Shown: positions 1-11,764 of the stretch, piece after piece
Position numbering within the stretch: position 1 is the first letter of the stretch
How the letters are laid out: every line of letters starts with the position of its first letter
Source: Azolla caroliniana
Lineage: Eukaryota > Polypodiophyta
Assembly: GCA_043228905.1 (NCBI GenBank)
Contig: JBHGNT010000010.1
Location: forward strand, 8,184,001 to 8,248,000
Length of the DNA: 64,000 nucleotides
Reading direction: 5' to 3'
Made by a program: the position numbers and the translations under genes
Notes under the pieces: generated by a model
Told to the model about the DNA's origin: nothing
The model's input: only the letters and a program-made list of their open reading frames with translations
Databases searched by the model: none

Positions 1-1232
1 GTGCATCCAGCCTTCTAGTTGGAACTTGAGCTTAAGCCATCTATCACAAGCCGCATAAAAGCCATTGCTATAATGGGTTCCTAAAGTCTACAAGACACCA
101 TCTTTGCACATCCTAACATGCTCTTTTGCTATGGTGACTGATCCATTTTGATATTTAAAGAATGTTCAAAACTTTGCATACTTATGGTGAATTAAATGGG
201 AAAATATGGTTCCCAGATTCATTCGCTTATAGGAAGCAATGGTTTGTTCTATTCATTCTAAAAATTAAGAAATAAGGTAAGACTACATTCAGTTACTGAT
301 CAATGGTCATCAATTTCACTATCACAGATGCCGACTTCTATCAAGTCAAATTTCTTGACAGGTACGTGAATAAAAAATTACTGTTAAAACTCAAGCAACA
401 GTTTTTGAGTGATAAATTCATGTATGCATCATGGATTGTCTCATATGCACACATTCGCATTCCATCATTGGTATGACAAATTAACCATTACTAAGTAAGT
501 AAATAACATGAGGCCAAGGATGACGGCCTCACCCACCAACTGAAACTGAAGCCCATCAGTTTACATGATGTCTTTTCACATCCCAAACTACAAGTGAACA
601 ATTTTTACAAATTTATACAAAATTGAGAAACAACTGAAGGAGTGCAAGATGGATTACATACGCCCTATGTTTACCAACTGACCCACATCATTAACCAAAT
701 CATGGTTGATTAATTGATCCAGCATGTGCGTGCACATATGCTCGATTGCTTGATTTGTCAAGTGACTTTACATCAAAAAGTGAAACCACACTATTCCCCA
801 ATAGCCAACGATTTCTTAATGGCGAATGGAAGGACATGTCATGTATGCACACGCTACAAATGTGAAGAGCAGGGCCGTAAACATTGTCTAAACTCCTCAT
901 ACCTAAGAGAGAAAATAAGGAGACATTAAAATACCACAAAAGTGCACCTCATATTTTTAAAAACCTAGCTTCAAGCTATAGCTGCAGGCTGCATTTTTGT
1001 GCATTGGCCATTCTGAGAGAGGAATATGTGTATCTGAATCTCAACCCCGGCTTGCCAGCCTCAGATAACAAATATTACAACGTTTCAAAACATTCAATCA
1101 TTTGCATCTTACTTAGCTCTTTTTTTAAGTTTTCAAACAAAGCTCTGACGTGATTCCAAGATGAACACCGCGGATGTACAGGGAACCTGACGAATTTGCA
1201 CGATAAACAGAGTGGTGATGGACATAACTTTA
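1..1232. other. 3' flank of PPR gene, no gene seen
   Basis: AT-rich sequence downstream of the stop codon of the minus-strand PPR gene. I find no protein similarity, RNA gene or repeat here. Part of it is probably the 3' UTR, but no poly(A) site can be placed with confidence. Confidence 0.5.
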
Positions 1233-3105
1233 TCAATTCAGGATTGCAAGGCTCTCCAAGGTTTCAAGGATTTCTTTGCAACTTGAGCGTTTCGTCTCTT
1301 CCATCACAGCTGCCCCAACATCCGATGAAAGAAGGTTCTGCAATTTCTCCTCAAACTTTTGTCCTTCATCCCACTTCCCGGCCCTATAGAATGCTTGGCA
1401 CAGTACTCTGTATGTTATTGGTGTTGGCTCAATCCCAGCATCTTGCATCTCTTTATAAACTTCCAAAACGTTTGACAACCTTCCTAGCTTTTCATAGCCA
1501 CCGAGAAGGGCAGTGTATGTGATGACATTTGGTTTATAACCATGCTTCAGCATTATGTTCAAAAGCTTATGAGCAGCTTCAGCTTTGCCAGCGAATCCAA
1601 GACCATTGATTAGCACAGAGTATGTGAAGTTATTAGGTTCATGGCCCGCTTGCAACATTTGCCCATACACTTCCATAGCCCTTTGATACATTCCATCTCT
1701 CATTAGAATATCAATGACTCCCGTGTAAACTGCTCCATCTGGGTGCGTGCCCATCTTTTCCATCTTCATCAAGACCTTGAGGGCCCCTTCAGCATCTCTA
1801 CATGAGCTATAACATTCTACAATTTGATTAAACACCCAAGGTGGAACTTCAAGACCAAGCTCATGCATTTCATCCAACAAGCAATCAATGAGAACGAACC
1901 GTCTTGCAGTTAAAAGAATAGTTATCATCTTTATGTATGTTTGTGCATCATGTTTGTAGTCTGGCACACTCCTTAGCCATTCAAAGAACCCAAAGGCAAC
2001 ATCTACATCTTCCAGATCTTTCATGAGATAAGCCGCTACACGTGCAGTCCATTGAAAACCCATCTTCTTAAGAGTAAGGGCTGTGTCTGGATTCCATGGT
2101 GTTAAGATACTTGCTAGGGTGCCCTTATCAACCTCCAGGTCTTCATCAGTATCTTCAAACTCAGATCCAGTGGTTGTGCCTTCGTCTGATTTTCCTGATG
2201 AAGCAGAAGTATCTCCTCCACTGCTTGTTGGCTCGTTGGCATAAGCAAAGTATGCCTCCCAGTATTGTTCCAACAATTCAGTGCTTTTCCCAGCTTCTAT
2301 ACACGCCTTACGTACCTTCTGCATTAGTTTCCTGTTTGGGTCACGATGTGTTACCTTCATGTGCAAAAGCAAACCCATTGCACTGTCAAGGTCACCACCA
2401 GGCTTCAAATTTGCAGTTATAAGCAAGTTATATGTGGGTTGAAAAGGCCGTACTCCAAGGCGGGGCATTTTTCTGATAATTGTAAATGCTGCTTCAAGCT
2501 TTCCAGCTGATACGAGACTCCGAATCAACAAGTGATAGGTCTCAGCATTAGGGGCACAATGGGTTTGTAACATATCCTTATAGCACTCCAAAGCTTGCTG
2601 GTGTTTCTTTGTATTCAGAAGAAAACCAATCACACGATTGTATGTTTCCGTGTCTAGCTTAAGACCCATCTGCTTTAAAGAGGCCCAGAATTCCATAGCT
2701 TTGTCATAATCCCCAGCTTTAGCATAAGCTCGCATTAGGCTTGTATAAGTGTCAACATCAAGTTCGCAGCCATCGGCTTTCATATCTTCGAATAACTGCT
2801 TCAAGAATTCAGTGCTTTTCTCGGATTTAAACTTCCTAAGCATTACCAAGTATGTTTGTTTATCATGTTTGAAATCATTATGACCTCTGGCCCATAAAAA
2901 GAACTCCCATGCTTGGGATGCCGGAAGCTTCTTTACGACTTCATTGACAACCGAGGCAGTAAGTCGTACATTCAAGCCCTGAAGTTTTGGCTTTATATCA
3001 TCTGCACCTTCAAGCACGTCAAGTATCCTTTTAACCACCATCTTTTGGGCAACTGTTTTCTCAACATCAAAGAATTGTGTTGGTCGATATCGATTCAGGT
3101 ACTTC
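1233..3105 (-). CDS. P-class pentatricopeptide repeat protein, main 3' exon
   Basis: This long exon encodes at least 623 residues and ends at the stop codon at 1233-1235. I count about eleven PPR motifs of roughly 35 residues in two arrays. The first array has starts such as DTYTSLMRAYAKAGDYDKAM and ETYNRVIGFLLNTKKHQQAL. The second includes NFTYSVLINGLGFAGKAEAA and VITYTALLGGYEKLGRLSNV. An acidic Ser/Gly/Glu-rich linker of about 45 residues separates them. No E, DYW or SMR domain is visible, so it is a P-class protein. P-class PPRs bind organellar RNA and act in stabilisation, processing, splicing or translation; the target cannot be read from sequence. An ATG lies at 3041, but the frame stays open upstream to a good 3' splice site (ctcgcag|g) at 3105, so 3041 is probably not the true start. 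Confidence 0.9.
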
Positions 3106-3445
3106 CTGCGAGAGGAGGAGCCATAATTGCTTTATATTAAGGAAAATGGAAACTTTTTCTCCAATGATATTTAAATACAGGATATGTTTTGGGGCAATAG
3201 AGGTTAGAGATCATATCCTCTTTGCAGACGCAATAATACCAAACATACTAAGCCAATCCTTTTTTAAACATTAATTAACATTGGGCAGATGTTCCACCAT
3301 AACAATATAGAGCCTACAATGATTTGCAAAAGCAACAAGCATTTCTGGATAGTGTAAAGCATAATGAAAGGGCTCTCAAACAAGTTCTCATACAAAAGCT
3401 TAGTAGATATTTAGTTGTTTAAACCACAATGAAAAATTCAAATAC

Positions 3446-3535
3446 CTCATCTGAGCACTCTGCTTGATAATGCCCACCTTCTGCTTAATTGGTGTAGAAG
3501 CTGTCTCCTTTGAACCAGACCCAGAATTAGAACTC
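3446..3535 (-). CDS. PPR gene, upstream 90-bp coding exon
   Basis: On the minus strand the segment is bounded by tgcag at its 5' side and gtatt at its 3' side. Its last two bases join in phase to the first base of the main exon. The joined reading is open for about 50 codons: a Ser/Thr-rich stretch, then KQKVGIIKQSAQM, then RKYLNRYRPTQFFDVEKTVA. The exon lies 340 bp upstream of the main exon. Support is splice consensus plus phase; no transcript evidence is available. Confidence 0.72.
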
Positions 3536-4068
3536 CTGCATTAGGAACATTTAGAACATATTATTTAAAACAAATGATCAATGCTTTTACTTATCCACTG
3601 TAATTTCTAGTGCTTCTTAGACATTGGGACATTATGTTTTCGGAATATCCAGTGCATTTCTTATCTCATCAGTTACAAAAGTATGGATGTAGAACCACCT
3701 ATACCAAGTGTATAACCATATCCTCGATTGCTCGAGACAAAACAAAAATGCCTCAGCCAATTCTCAACATAAAACATACTTGGAGAAAGCTCGGACCAGG
3801 CGTGGACATGAGAAACCACAAATCGATTTTATCAAATGCATATTGTTTGCTTCACTGCTCTCACCACATCGCACTTCCTGAATCATAAAGGCATGTCCGA
3901 AAGGTGAGCAAAATAATACCGGACTGACAAGCGAGTTTTTGTGAAGAAAGACTTGGCAACAAACGATACTTCAGTGAACATTTGAAACCTGGTTAAAATC
4001 GTTTCATGGTGATGGAACTCTTCCCTTGTGCACAACTATACAAACAAGAGTGTGGAAAAGAAGACAAA

Positions 4069-4110
4069 GAGAGAGAGAGAGAGAGAGAGAGGGAGGGAGA
4101 GGGAGAAGCG
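4069..4110. repeat. GA microsatellite
   Basis: A run of GA dinucleotides followed by GGGAGGGAGAGGGAGA, inside the first intron of the PPR gene. A second, CAGAGA-type run lies at about 4314-4345, upstream of the candidate start codon, in the likely 5' UTR. Confidence 0.9.
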
Positions 4111-4152
4111 GGCATTTTGTTTGATTCTAATCGATTTAAAAGCCGAGCAAAC

Positions 4153-4278
4153 CTGCGAAGAAGACTTCATGGCAATGTCGATGGGAGAATTCTGTTTAGG
4201 TGGGGAGCATAGTCGATGTCTGGGATGAGGGGAGAGGGGAGAGCATGTGGGGCGACGAATCAAAGCCTTCTTCAACAT
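4153..4278 (-). CDS. Candidate first exon of the PPR gene with mitochondrial-type presequence
   Basis: An ATG at 4278 opens 42 codons beginning MLKKALIRRPTCS. The peptide is rich in Lys, Arg and Ser, with acidic residues almost absent, as in mitochondrial presequences. It ends at a consensus donor, cgcag|gtttgc. The exon ends in phase 0, but the 90-bp exon needs two carried bases. Direct joining would therefore break frame: either a further exon lies between 3536 and 4152 or one boundary is wrong. Placement as the first exon is inference from position and composition. Confidence 0.45.
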
Positions 4279-4479
4279 GGCAACCTTGGCAGGAGAGACG
4301 AAGAGAGCAGATGGACAGAGACAGAGACAGAGACAGAGAGGAAGGAGCAGAACAGAAACAGAGAGCAGAGGAATATATACATATGTATATGCATTGAGGC
4401 CTAAAACCTTCGCTAAGTATTTGGGCTCCCATTTCACACTAGGGCGGACAAAACCAGAGAAGAACACCTCCCCCTAAAC

Positions 4480-5746
4480 ATCCGATGATGTGTTGAGCTC
4501 AGGCTTCCGTGATTGGAAGCACACCCCACCCACCACCTCGACGGATGAGGCGAGGCAAGGCGAGGGCCGTCGCGATGGGTAGAGAGATAGGCCCTCGGAA
4601 AACCAGCACTTTCATTTCTTAGCGAATATCTCTGCTCGCTCCCTTCACACCCGCATGAACCATCATCCGAAGATTGATTATGTGTCTATGTTGGCTGGCT
4701 CACTAGCTAGTTGGTTGATTGGTTGGTTGACTAGCAAGTTGATTGGTTTGACAACAATTGTATGCACCTTTCATCCATCCATCCATCCATCCGCATGTGT
4801 GCATGCGTGCGTGCATGGGTCCCTTCGAAAACAGAGAAAATACGACGGTTTGGTTCCAACTTCCACATCTATGTGTGCATCCATTCGTTCGGATGTGTGC
4901 GTTGTGTACTTTTACATTCTTTGAGCCCTTTCACACTATAGTGCCTACTAAGCCTTTATGATTCTCTTTCCTTTTACCCTGTCCTAACCCTTTATTTTAT
5001 TTTATTTTTAAAGTCAAGATTCACCGTGGTATTAATGAAAAGATGCCCAAAGGTTACAAAGAATCCATACAATAATTTACAACCCACCTACCCACATGAA
5101 TTAACATGTCTGGTAGCGGAAACCCTCATCCATGGTCCTTTCAAGACAAGGTGCAGAAAAAAGCCATCTTGGTGGAGCATATCTCCATTTTCCTTCTACA
5201 ATGGTTCTTTTAGTACCACTGCCAATGTAATATAGTCAAAATGGCATTAGAAATGAAGTGTAAGATAGATACTTAACAATTTCCCACAAAACATTAACAT
5301 TTAACAACACTTGCATAAATGGAAAAGTGTTTGTCTAAATTACAAAAATGAAACACAATTGTCATCAAGGTGTGAAATTAACAAATTATCATTAGTAGGA
5401 TTTCATCTCATTATCATCAATAATGAATCTTTCATTTATTCTTTACTATTGACAATCCCATGATCCTCGTTAGAATGAATATTGTTTCTCTTATAACTTG
5501 CATGTCTAACTTCTCACGACTTTTTACTTTCAGCACCTTCCTTAAAAGCAAGATGTATGGTTTTGTCTTTGCGAAATGAGAATCATACTTTGAGTATATC
5601 AACATTCTCCAATTAAAGCTTATGAAAACATATATCCACTTGTGGTGCGTGTTATAGATTACTCCTAATGTTAGCATAAGACAAGGAAATAGAAAATAGA
5701 TAAATAAGAGAAAGAAGGAGAAAGAAAGGTGTCGTTCCACCTGACT
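4480..5746. other. Intergenic spacer with short tandem repeats
   Basis: No gene is recognised. It contains a CATC tetranucleotide run near 4768-4791, GCATGCGTGCGTGC-like alternation just after it, a TTTTA run near 4992-5008, and AT-rich sequence. The right edge is the start of a Copia LTR. Confidence 0.6.
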
Positions 5747-6038
5747 TGTTGAGAATTGAACTCAACTTCCCATAGGGACAGTGACATTGTTCACACTAGT
5801 TAGTGAACAACTTACTAGGATAGATTTATAATTAGTAGAAAGGGTATTTGCCCTAGACTAGTTGGTATTTAAACCAACCTTTTGTAACTGAGTAATTGTT
5901 GGATGTAATATACACTTTTCTTGTTTAGAGCTCTCTATCTTTGTCTTTGTCTTTGTCTCTCTCTCTCTCTCTCGTCTTATTGCACTAACACATACACAAT
6001 CGCTTCCGTTGCACCACCCACGACTCTCATTCTTTTCA
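5747..6038 (+). mobile_element. Copia 5' LTR remnant (element P)
   Basis: The LTR runs from TGTTGAGAATTG to TCTTTTCA and is followed at once by an initiator-Met primer site. A CT-rich tract precedes its 3' end. Internal sequence is absent because the alpha-1 LTR begins only two bases after the primer site. Only this LTR of the element is seen in the window. Confidence 0.75.
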
Positions 6039-6050
6039 TGGTATCAGAGC
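6039..6050 (+). other. Primer-binding site of Copia element P
   Basis: TGGTATCAGAGC, complementary to the 3' end of plant initiator tRNA-Met, directly abuts the LTR. It fixes the LTR end and element orientation. Confidence 0.85.
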
Positions 6051-6052
6051 GT

Positions 6053-7203
6053 TGTCGTGAAGATTTTCGACAATAGTGTGTAAATTGTGAGGAACATAGA
6101 AAATCGAGTGTGGTTCTTCTCACAAGATATGAAACAATAATAGTGAAGATACTATTCTAAATAAGTTTAATATCTTGGTACGAAAGGATGGAGGTCTTCA
6201 AGAACTTTCAAATGCACTTTACTACATAAGAAACGGACAACTAAGTGTCAAGTTATGTGGGTATAAAGATTGCGACGAAGAAAAGAAAAACAAAATTGTG
6301 TGATATCCCACATAGACAGGACAAATACGGATCCCAGAGTATATAAGTAGACCAATATCTCTTCATGATATATCTATGTGTTTGGAACATAAAAAGGTTG
6401 AGTTGTATGACTTGACAAATGGATGTAGCTAAGTTCATTGGCTTTGGACGAATCTGGACGAAACCGAACCGGTGACCGGATGGCGATCGGATGGCTACGG
6501 AACTGGATCGGGATGCAAACTAGATGAAACCCGCTCGGGTTGCGGACTGGAAGGAACCGGATGGACCAGACGGGTAGATTTATTGCAACGCATGATGTCT
6601 TGAAGTTTTCCGGTGTGAAACGAACAAAATCGTCTAGTTCTTTGGAGGTCAAGTGAAGGTGTAATATGCACTTAAACATTTGTAAAAACAAGACTAAAAA
6701 GCATAGTAAAAAGAAAATTTTGTATACAAAGGGGTGCAACTAAGAATTTGAACCTTGCACCTCCAAGTTGAAAGTCAATAGGCTTACCACTAAGCCAAGT
6801 ATCTTCAAAAGTTTTACTTTGATCATTTTACATGTAAATTCTCATTCATGAGAGCTTAGATGATGACATGGCAAACATGCATTACGTGCATGTCTTGCAC
6901 CCTCACATGCACCATATGCATGGGGGCATCTATAAAAGAGTGGAGGAATCAAGCAAGAGAAAACTAATGAAAAATTTGGGAAAAATAAGAAAATTGTTAT
7001 CCTATTGTTGATGTATCTTGTCCCTCAAATCTAAAGTTAAGCTTTTAATCTTTATCTGAATCTCTCTCTTTCTCCATATCAATTTCACTCAATCTATCTT
7101 AAATACTTTCTCGCTAAAGCTAGTACAAACTTCAAATCCTTCCGGTCCAGAACCCCGGCGGTTCCGCCTCACGATCTGCACATAGTGATGGATTTTCACG
7201 ACA
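6053..7203 (+). mobile_element. alpha-1 5' LTR
   Basis: The LTR starts TGTCGTGAAG and ends CTTCACGACA-like (TTTTCACGACA), giving a 9-bp terminal inverted repeat. The first half (6053-6635) matches 32204-32690 and the complement of about 60690-61226. The second half (6636-7203) matches the complement of 60136-60670 and of 50445-50975. A GC-rich variable zone, an antisense tRNA-like segment and a conserved end motif follow one another. Confidence 0.8.
6745..6800 (-). other. tRNA-like segment in alpha-1 LTR
   Basis: On the minus strand this reads as a degenerate tRNA body: an A-box-like TGGCTTAGTGGTAAG, then a B-box-like GGTTCAAATTC about 30 nt later. The related copy at 60600 has a perfect B box. 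Acceptor-stem pairing is absent, so this is not a tRNA gene. Confidence 0.55.
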
Positions 7204-7211
7204 TAATTAAG

Positions 7212-7229
7212 TGGTGAACCCGACTTGAA
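7212..7229 (+). other. Putative primer-binding site of alpha-1
   Basis: TGGTGAACCCGACTTGAA lies 8 bp after the LTR end. The same block follows every 5' LTR of this group in the window (20150, 39726, 42056, about 32864 and, on the minus strand, 60110-60127). I cannot match it to the 3' end of a known plant tRNA. Confidence 0.55.
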
Positions 7230-7275
7230 AGAGGCGGTAGGAAGGATCAAGTCGAGGATCAACCGATACTTGGAG

Positions 7276-8810
7276 ATGGTGTCCTCAAGCAATCAAGCGG
7301 GAGAGTTCGAAAGGATGATGCTAATCGTCGAACAAATGATGAGATCTCGGGACAATGATGCGAGCGTGGAGAAGGCCGTCGACCGTGTTGTAGAGCTCGA
7401 GGGTCAATTTGATGGAAGGAACATTACGAAGTTCCTTGATGCATATAGAAGGGAGATGAATCAGAGGGACGTGTCTGAAGTGCGTCAAATCACAAGTTTC
7501 AAGAGAGTGGTCGCCAACAACATTCAAAGACGCGTCATTGAGCTTCAAGAAGGCAAGACAACATGGTCTGAATTCGAGAAAGCGATATTAGTGGAGTTTG
7601 CGACGGAAGATTTGTCGAGGATGACTCGACCTGCCTTGATGAAGTGGATAGAGAAGAAAAATAAGAAGATGAGCACTTCGAGGGTGTACGCCGAGTTCGA
7701 CCAAATGTTTAGTCGTCTCCCCAACACGGACCAAGTGGTGCTTGAGGAGGACAAGACTTTGTACTTCTTGAAAGCTGTGGATATGAAGGATAGACGAGAA
7801 TTGGGGACTCTTCTTGAAGATGATACCCAAGCAAATGGGCTTGTGGCAGAATGGATTGCGGTGAAGCGAGCGTGCAATAGGCTCGACAAGCGTTGTTAGT
7901 GGGTTGATGACACCGACATGGCAGGATTGACTGTAATAGAGAAAACAAGACAACCGAAAGTAGCGGAGCTGCCCAAACAAAGTAACTCGGAAGAAAAGAA
8001 GATTGATGATGACATCATCGAAGAACTAGCGAAGAAGTTCGAGATGGTCACGCTAGCCAACATGAATCGTTAGGGCCCCAAAGGAAAAGAACCCTTTAGA
8101 TGCGTGTGGTGCGATAACATGGACCACATGAGAAGGGATTGTGCGAACCTTCGAGACGTCATTCGACTAAATATTGTATACATGGATGGCAACATGATCT
8201 ACTCAAGTGAGACTAGAACACCCCTACGAGTGAATTTCGGAAGAGGGGGAATGAAGAAAGCCATGGAAGATGCTGACACGACTCATGTGGATGTGATGCA
8301 CTATGATGCATTGGCCGGAATAAGAGTCGGGAAAGACAAAACTGAAGCTGCTAGAGCGGGAGCAAAGTTTTGGTCTACCGTTCTCGAGTATGAGAACAAG
8401 GGAAAGGTCACTTTGAACGGGGTAGAGCTTGCGAACCGAAGTGTGCAAAGCATAACCGGATGGTCGGATCCTGTGGATGACAACACCATACTCGCGGAAG
8501 TGATGTGTGCAACCACGAGGTGTTCATGGATGAAAAGAGAAAAAGAATGGAAGGGCAAGACAACCCATCAAAAAAACATGAAACAAGGAGCACAGAAAAG
8601 AAAGAAGATGCAGAAACGAGTCGAGATTTACAAACGGAGGAAGGAAACTCAAGCCGGAAAGGGGAGTTGAGCAAACGAGTTGAAGAAACGGTACAACCCA
8701 TGAAGGTTGGTGTCGAAGACCCCGCTCGGAAGACAAGAACTATGCCTACCTATAAGCTAAGGTTGGACATAGAGCAAACAACAGATCTGAAGAAGATTCT
8801 TGAGGAACGT
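7276..8810 (+). pseudogene. alpha-1 gag, first part
   Basis: Capsid/nucleocapsid region of the alpha polyprotein. ATG at 7276 was chosen because ATGGYGTCCTCAAGC is also the first ATG in the second copy. The frame has a TAG at 7897-7899, a second TAG near 8071, and a 1-nt frameshift near 8507. A zinc knuckle CVWCDNMDHMRRDC sits at about 8104-8145. The conserved region TGWSDPVDDNTILAEVMC follows. The reading stops at the solo LTR inserted at 8811 and resumes at 10195. Confidence 0.8.
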
Positions 8811-9581
8811 TGTCGCGGAAATCCGCGCGTGCGTGTAAGATTAGGCGGGACCACCGGGGTCTTGAACTAGGGAGTAAGAGGGGAAGTGGGAGCTTAACCC
8901 TTACGAGCTTTCAAGCACAAAAGAGGAAGAACAAGGCGCGAAGATTGACAAGAGAATGGGCTAGACCGAGCCAAGTTTCACCAAGCAAATTCCATTACCA
9001 AGACACACAATGATTTGCAACCGCGGCCATATACGCCGGCTCAAGCATAACTAGACGAAACCCTAACCGAATAGTAAAGTAGGAGAAGAATGAAACCCTA
9101 ATGGTCTACCCAAAACAACAAAATGGTGACCATCTCAAAGTGAAAGCCCTTTATAAAACACGGTTTGATTACAATGGAGAGGGACGGAAATGGGAATTTG
9201 TGACGACGATGACCACGAAACACGAGCACACCAAGCATAATCTCGAATACAACGAGAGCACGAGCACACCACATGAACCGAGAACCATGTACCACGAGAG
9301 TCGACGACACCAACACCATAAACCTTGAACCACACGAAAGGCGAGCTCACAGACTTGTGACGACGAACGCGGGCACCAACACCATGGACCGAGAACCACC
9401 CGAACGGCGAGCACACGGGCTCGCAACGACGAACGGAGTGAAGCAACGCCGGACCAACGAGCTTCGGGCTCACGGGCACCAACACCAACACAAGGCCACG
9501 GACCCACCTCAAGATGAGAATGTGAATTAGAGAGATCAAGAACCCATAAGAACAAATGAGCAAGAAAAGAAGAAGTATTGA

Positions 9582-9602
9582 AACCCTAAACCCTAAACCC
9601 TA
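9582..9602. repeat. Telomere-like CCCTAAA units inside a solo LTR
   Basis: About three consecutive plant-type telomere units, with scattered AACCCTA motifs to 9770. They lie within the LTR, so they look like a local expansion and not a former chromosome end. Confidence 0.7.
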
Positions 9603-9892
9603 TCTAGAAGAAGACAAGAAAGAACTCATTCACCCTAAACCCAAGAGAAGGTAGAGGTCTAAGTAAACAAGAAAACCCTAAAACGAAACCCTCATGGTGC
9701 CATCCCCAAAACCCTAGAAAACCCTAGAAATTGAAGAGAAGAAGATAATTCCCCAAACCCTAACTACCTCTCAAACCCCAAAATGGCCGACCCTAATGAG
9801 CCCCTCTCGACCTTTTTTTATAGCTAAAAAAGGAAAGAGTTCCCCACATCGTCCCTTCAATACAAAAGGAATAAAATTCCTTAAATCACGTT

Positions 9893-9955
9893 GCACCCTC
9901 TACTTGGACTTGAACCATGTACCTTAAGTTAGGGGATAGTACATCTATCCATTAG
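9893..9955 (-). other. tRNA-like segment in solo LTR H1
   Basis: The minus strand reads GGCTAATGGATAG (A-box-like) and then GGTTCAAGTCC (B box). The equivalent place in H2 (about 19166-19225) has GGTTCAAGTCT. Pairing of the outer stem is not convincing. Confidence 0.55.
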
Positions 9956-10194
9956 CCCTTTCACTTCCTATTACTTATCTAGAAAAGCATACTCTCTCTC
10001 CTCCCTACTTTTCACCTCCCCTCTCTCTTATTTTTTACACGAAACCCTATACCTCCTTTTCACCCTTCCTTTTCCCTTTTCTTTTTTATGTGCACAACTA
10101 ATTGCCTTTGTGTGCACACACATTGCACATGCACATTTTGACCCCCCTTTCGCTGGTTTTTCCCACACTCGAGCATGACATATCATGAAAATGT

Positions 10195-10806
10195 GTTCTT
10201 GATAGCCATGTGAGCTTGTCCTTGAGGGAATTGCTCGGCATTACGAAGAAGGAGTTCCATGATATGATCGTGAACCTTATAAAGAGAAAAAGACAACAAT
10301 CGGACGAGGAAGAAGAGAAGCCATTAAAAGCAAAAACAAATGCCATAACGATGACAAGGGATGAAGTCGATGACGATATGGTGGACAACCACTATACTCG
10401 ACCTCATTGGGCATGAGCGACAACGGAGACGCCGGTGAAGATCGGGGAGAAGAAAGAGATCGTGGTAGCCTTGATCGACCATGGCTCGGAGATCAACCTC
10501 ATGTTGACCGAGTTCTATATAAAAGGGAGATGGTCAATTAACACAAACCACGAATGCAAGATTCGAGCGACAACAAAGACCCTAGAGGACTTGTACGGAG
10601 CTTGTCCCAATGTTAAAGTCACGATTAGGGATGTGGAGATGGATCAACACTTCTTCGTGCAAGAATCGGCTTCGCATCTTGTCATCCTAGGACAACTGTA
10701 TATCACATCTTCCCGGATGGAGACCAAGGTGTTCGATAATGGAGCAACCTTCACGTGGATGAAGAGTCTTGACAACCAAAGATTTGTTCAATTCCTAACG
10801 GTGTGA
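10195..10806 (+). pseudogene. alpha-1 gag end and aspartic protease
   Basis: Continues the gag reading after the solo LTR with LRELLGITKKEFHDMI. After an in-frame TGA at 10414-10416 comes the protease with the motif VVALIDHGSEINLM. The active-site triad is Asp-His-Gly-Ser in place of the usual D-S/T-G-A/S. Element Q has the same DHGS, so it is a lineage trait. The domain continues through SHLVILGQLYITSSRMETKV. The frame ends at TGA 10804-10806. Confidence 0.78.
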
Positions 10807-10925
10807 GCTAATCATGAAAGAAATCAAGATAACCTTGGAGGTGATTCCTTGGATTTTTAGAGTGGACTATTGAAGAATGGGGCACAAATATTCTGAGCGA
10901 TCACAATTCCCCACAAGAAAGTAGA

Positions 10926-11576
10926 TTGTGTGGATTGCAAGGAGAAACAACATGTGTCACACCTAGTGGCGCATGTAAACTAGTACTACCCAACAAGAAG
11001 GACAAGTGTTGGATACAAGACTTCGAGAAGATGCTGAAAGAAGAAAACATAATAGAAGAAGAAGAATTTGTGATTCATATTATGGAAGAGGCCTCATTTA
11101 ACGACACCATCGGTGAAATCGAGGAAGTCGTGGACTTGAGCTATCTTCACGATCAACACGTGATTTCGGTTAACTCCGTCAACATGTATGCTATCATTGA
11201 TGAATATCATCGAGGCATCTTGATGGAGGAAGCTGGAGTCAACACAAAATATAAAACGGTGGATAGAAAGATCAAGCCAATTGCGGTTCCGCTACCAAAA
11301 GTTAGTTGGCAAAAGATGAAGGAAGTCACTAATGATCCAAGCTTAAGGGATCCAAAGAAAATAGGTCATGTCTTCACCGAAGAGACGAAAGGCAAGCTAC
11401 GAGTTGGAAGGGAGGATTTCCTCCTCCTTGAAGAGGAGTGAATATTCCGAAGAATGCTTGAAAGACATGGGAAGGCTTTCACATTTTTCCCACAAGGAAT
11501 CGGATGTGCTGATCCAAGGACGATAGAACCAATGGTGATCTTCATGGTGCCGCATGTGCCTTGGAATTTGAAACCG
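10926..11576 (+). pseudogene. alpha-1 PR-RT linker and start of RT
   Basis: Starts with MCGLQGETTCVTPSGACKLV, matching the complement of 58338 downward in the second copy. It includes the conserved EASFNDTIGEIEEVVDLSYL and FTEETKGKLRVGREDFLL. A TGA occurs at 11439-11441, and the RT lead-in (PMVIFMVPHVPWNLKPIP) continues to the insertion site of element J. The interval 10807-10925 is decayed linker with stops. Confidence 0.75.
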
Positions 11577-11581
11577 ATACC
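11577..11581 (+). repeat. Target-site duplication of element J, left
   Basis: ATACC, repeated exactly at 17268-17272. Removing J and one copy restores an uninterrupted RT sequence across the site. Confidence 0.93.
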
Positions 11582-11593
11582 TGTCATGATATG

Positions 11594-11652
11594 GCAAGAC
11601 TCGAACCCATGACTTTATGCTACATGGGTCGAGATCTTACCATTAGACTATG
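11594..11652 (-). other. tRNA-like segment at the start of element J LTR
   Basis: The minus strand has the A-box TAGTCTAATGG (11640-11650), an arm with a perfect 7-bp stem ACCCATG/CATGGGT, the B-box GGTTCGAGTCT (11597-11607), and a tail ending TGCCA. The 3' LTR carries the same block at 16834-16892. It reads against the element. No full cloverleaf is supported. Confidence 0.6.
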
Positions 11653-11764
11653 AATTGTATTTTCTAGGATATTATTTTCATTTATACTTTATCATAGAAA
11701 ATTGATGTATATTCCAGATCTCTCTGGAACATTCTAGAAGCTTCAGGATTATTCCTAAAAACAC

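Larger units (their letters stand above)
8811..10190 (-). mobile_element. Solo LTR, family H, copy 1
   Basis: A 1380-bp LTR without internal domain. On the plus strand it begins TGTCGCGGAAATCCGCG and ends CATATCATGAAA. It is flanked by ACGT (8807-8810) and ATGT (10191-10194), a 4-bp target duplication with one transition. Removing it restores the gag frame of alpha-1. It shares conserved blocks with 17907-19456, including a tRNA-like segment and the TGTGTGCACACACATTGCAC block near the right end. Minus orientation is inferred from the shared LTR end motif. Confidence 0.8.

Noticed and set aside
4036-4467. 143-codon minus-strand frame as a complete protein
   Set aside because: Its start is upstream of the likely transcript start and its end is the translated GA microsatellite; only the 42 codons from 4278 to the donor look like an exon.
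6721-7203. A separate short LTR starting TGTATACAAAGG at 6721
   Set aside because: The minus-strand copy at 60136-61226 has the same two halves joined, so 6053-7203 is one LTR.
7212-7229. Assigning the TGGTGAACCCGATGTGAA block to a named tRNA
   Set aside because: I could not match it to the 3' end of any plant tRNA I know; left as a putative site.
9098-9563. Overlapping open frames rich in Val/Leu (minus) or His/Arg (plus)
   Set aside because: They cross the irregular repeats of the H1 solo LTR and have no domain or codon signal.
9582-9602. Interstitial telomere marking a chromosome fusion
   Set aside because: Only about three units, inside a solo LTR with clean target duplications.
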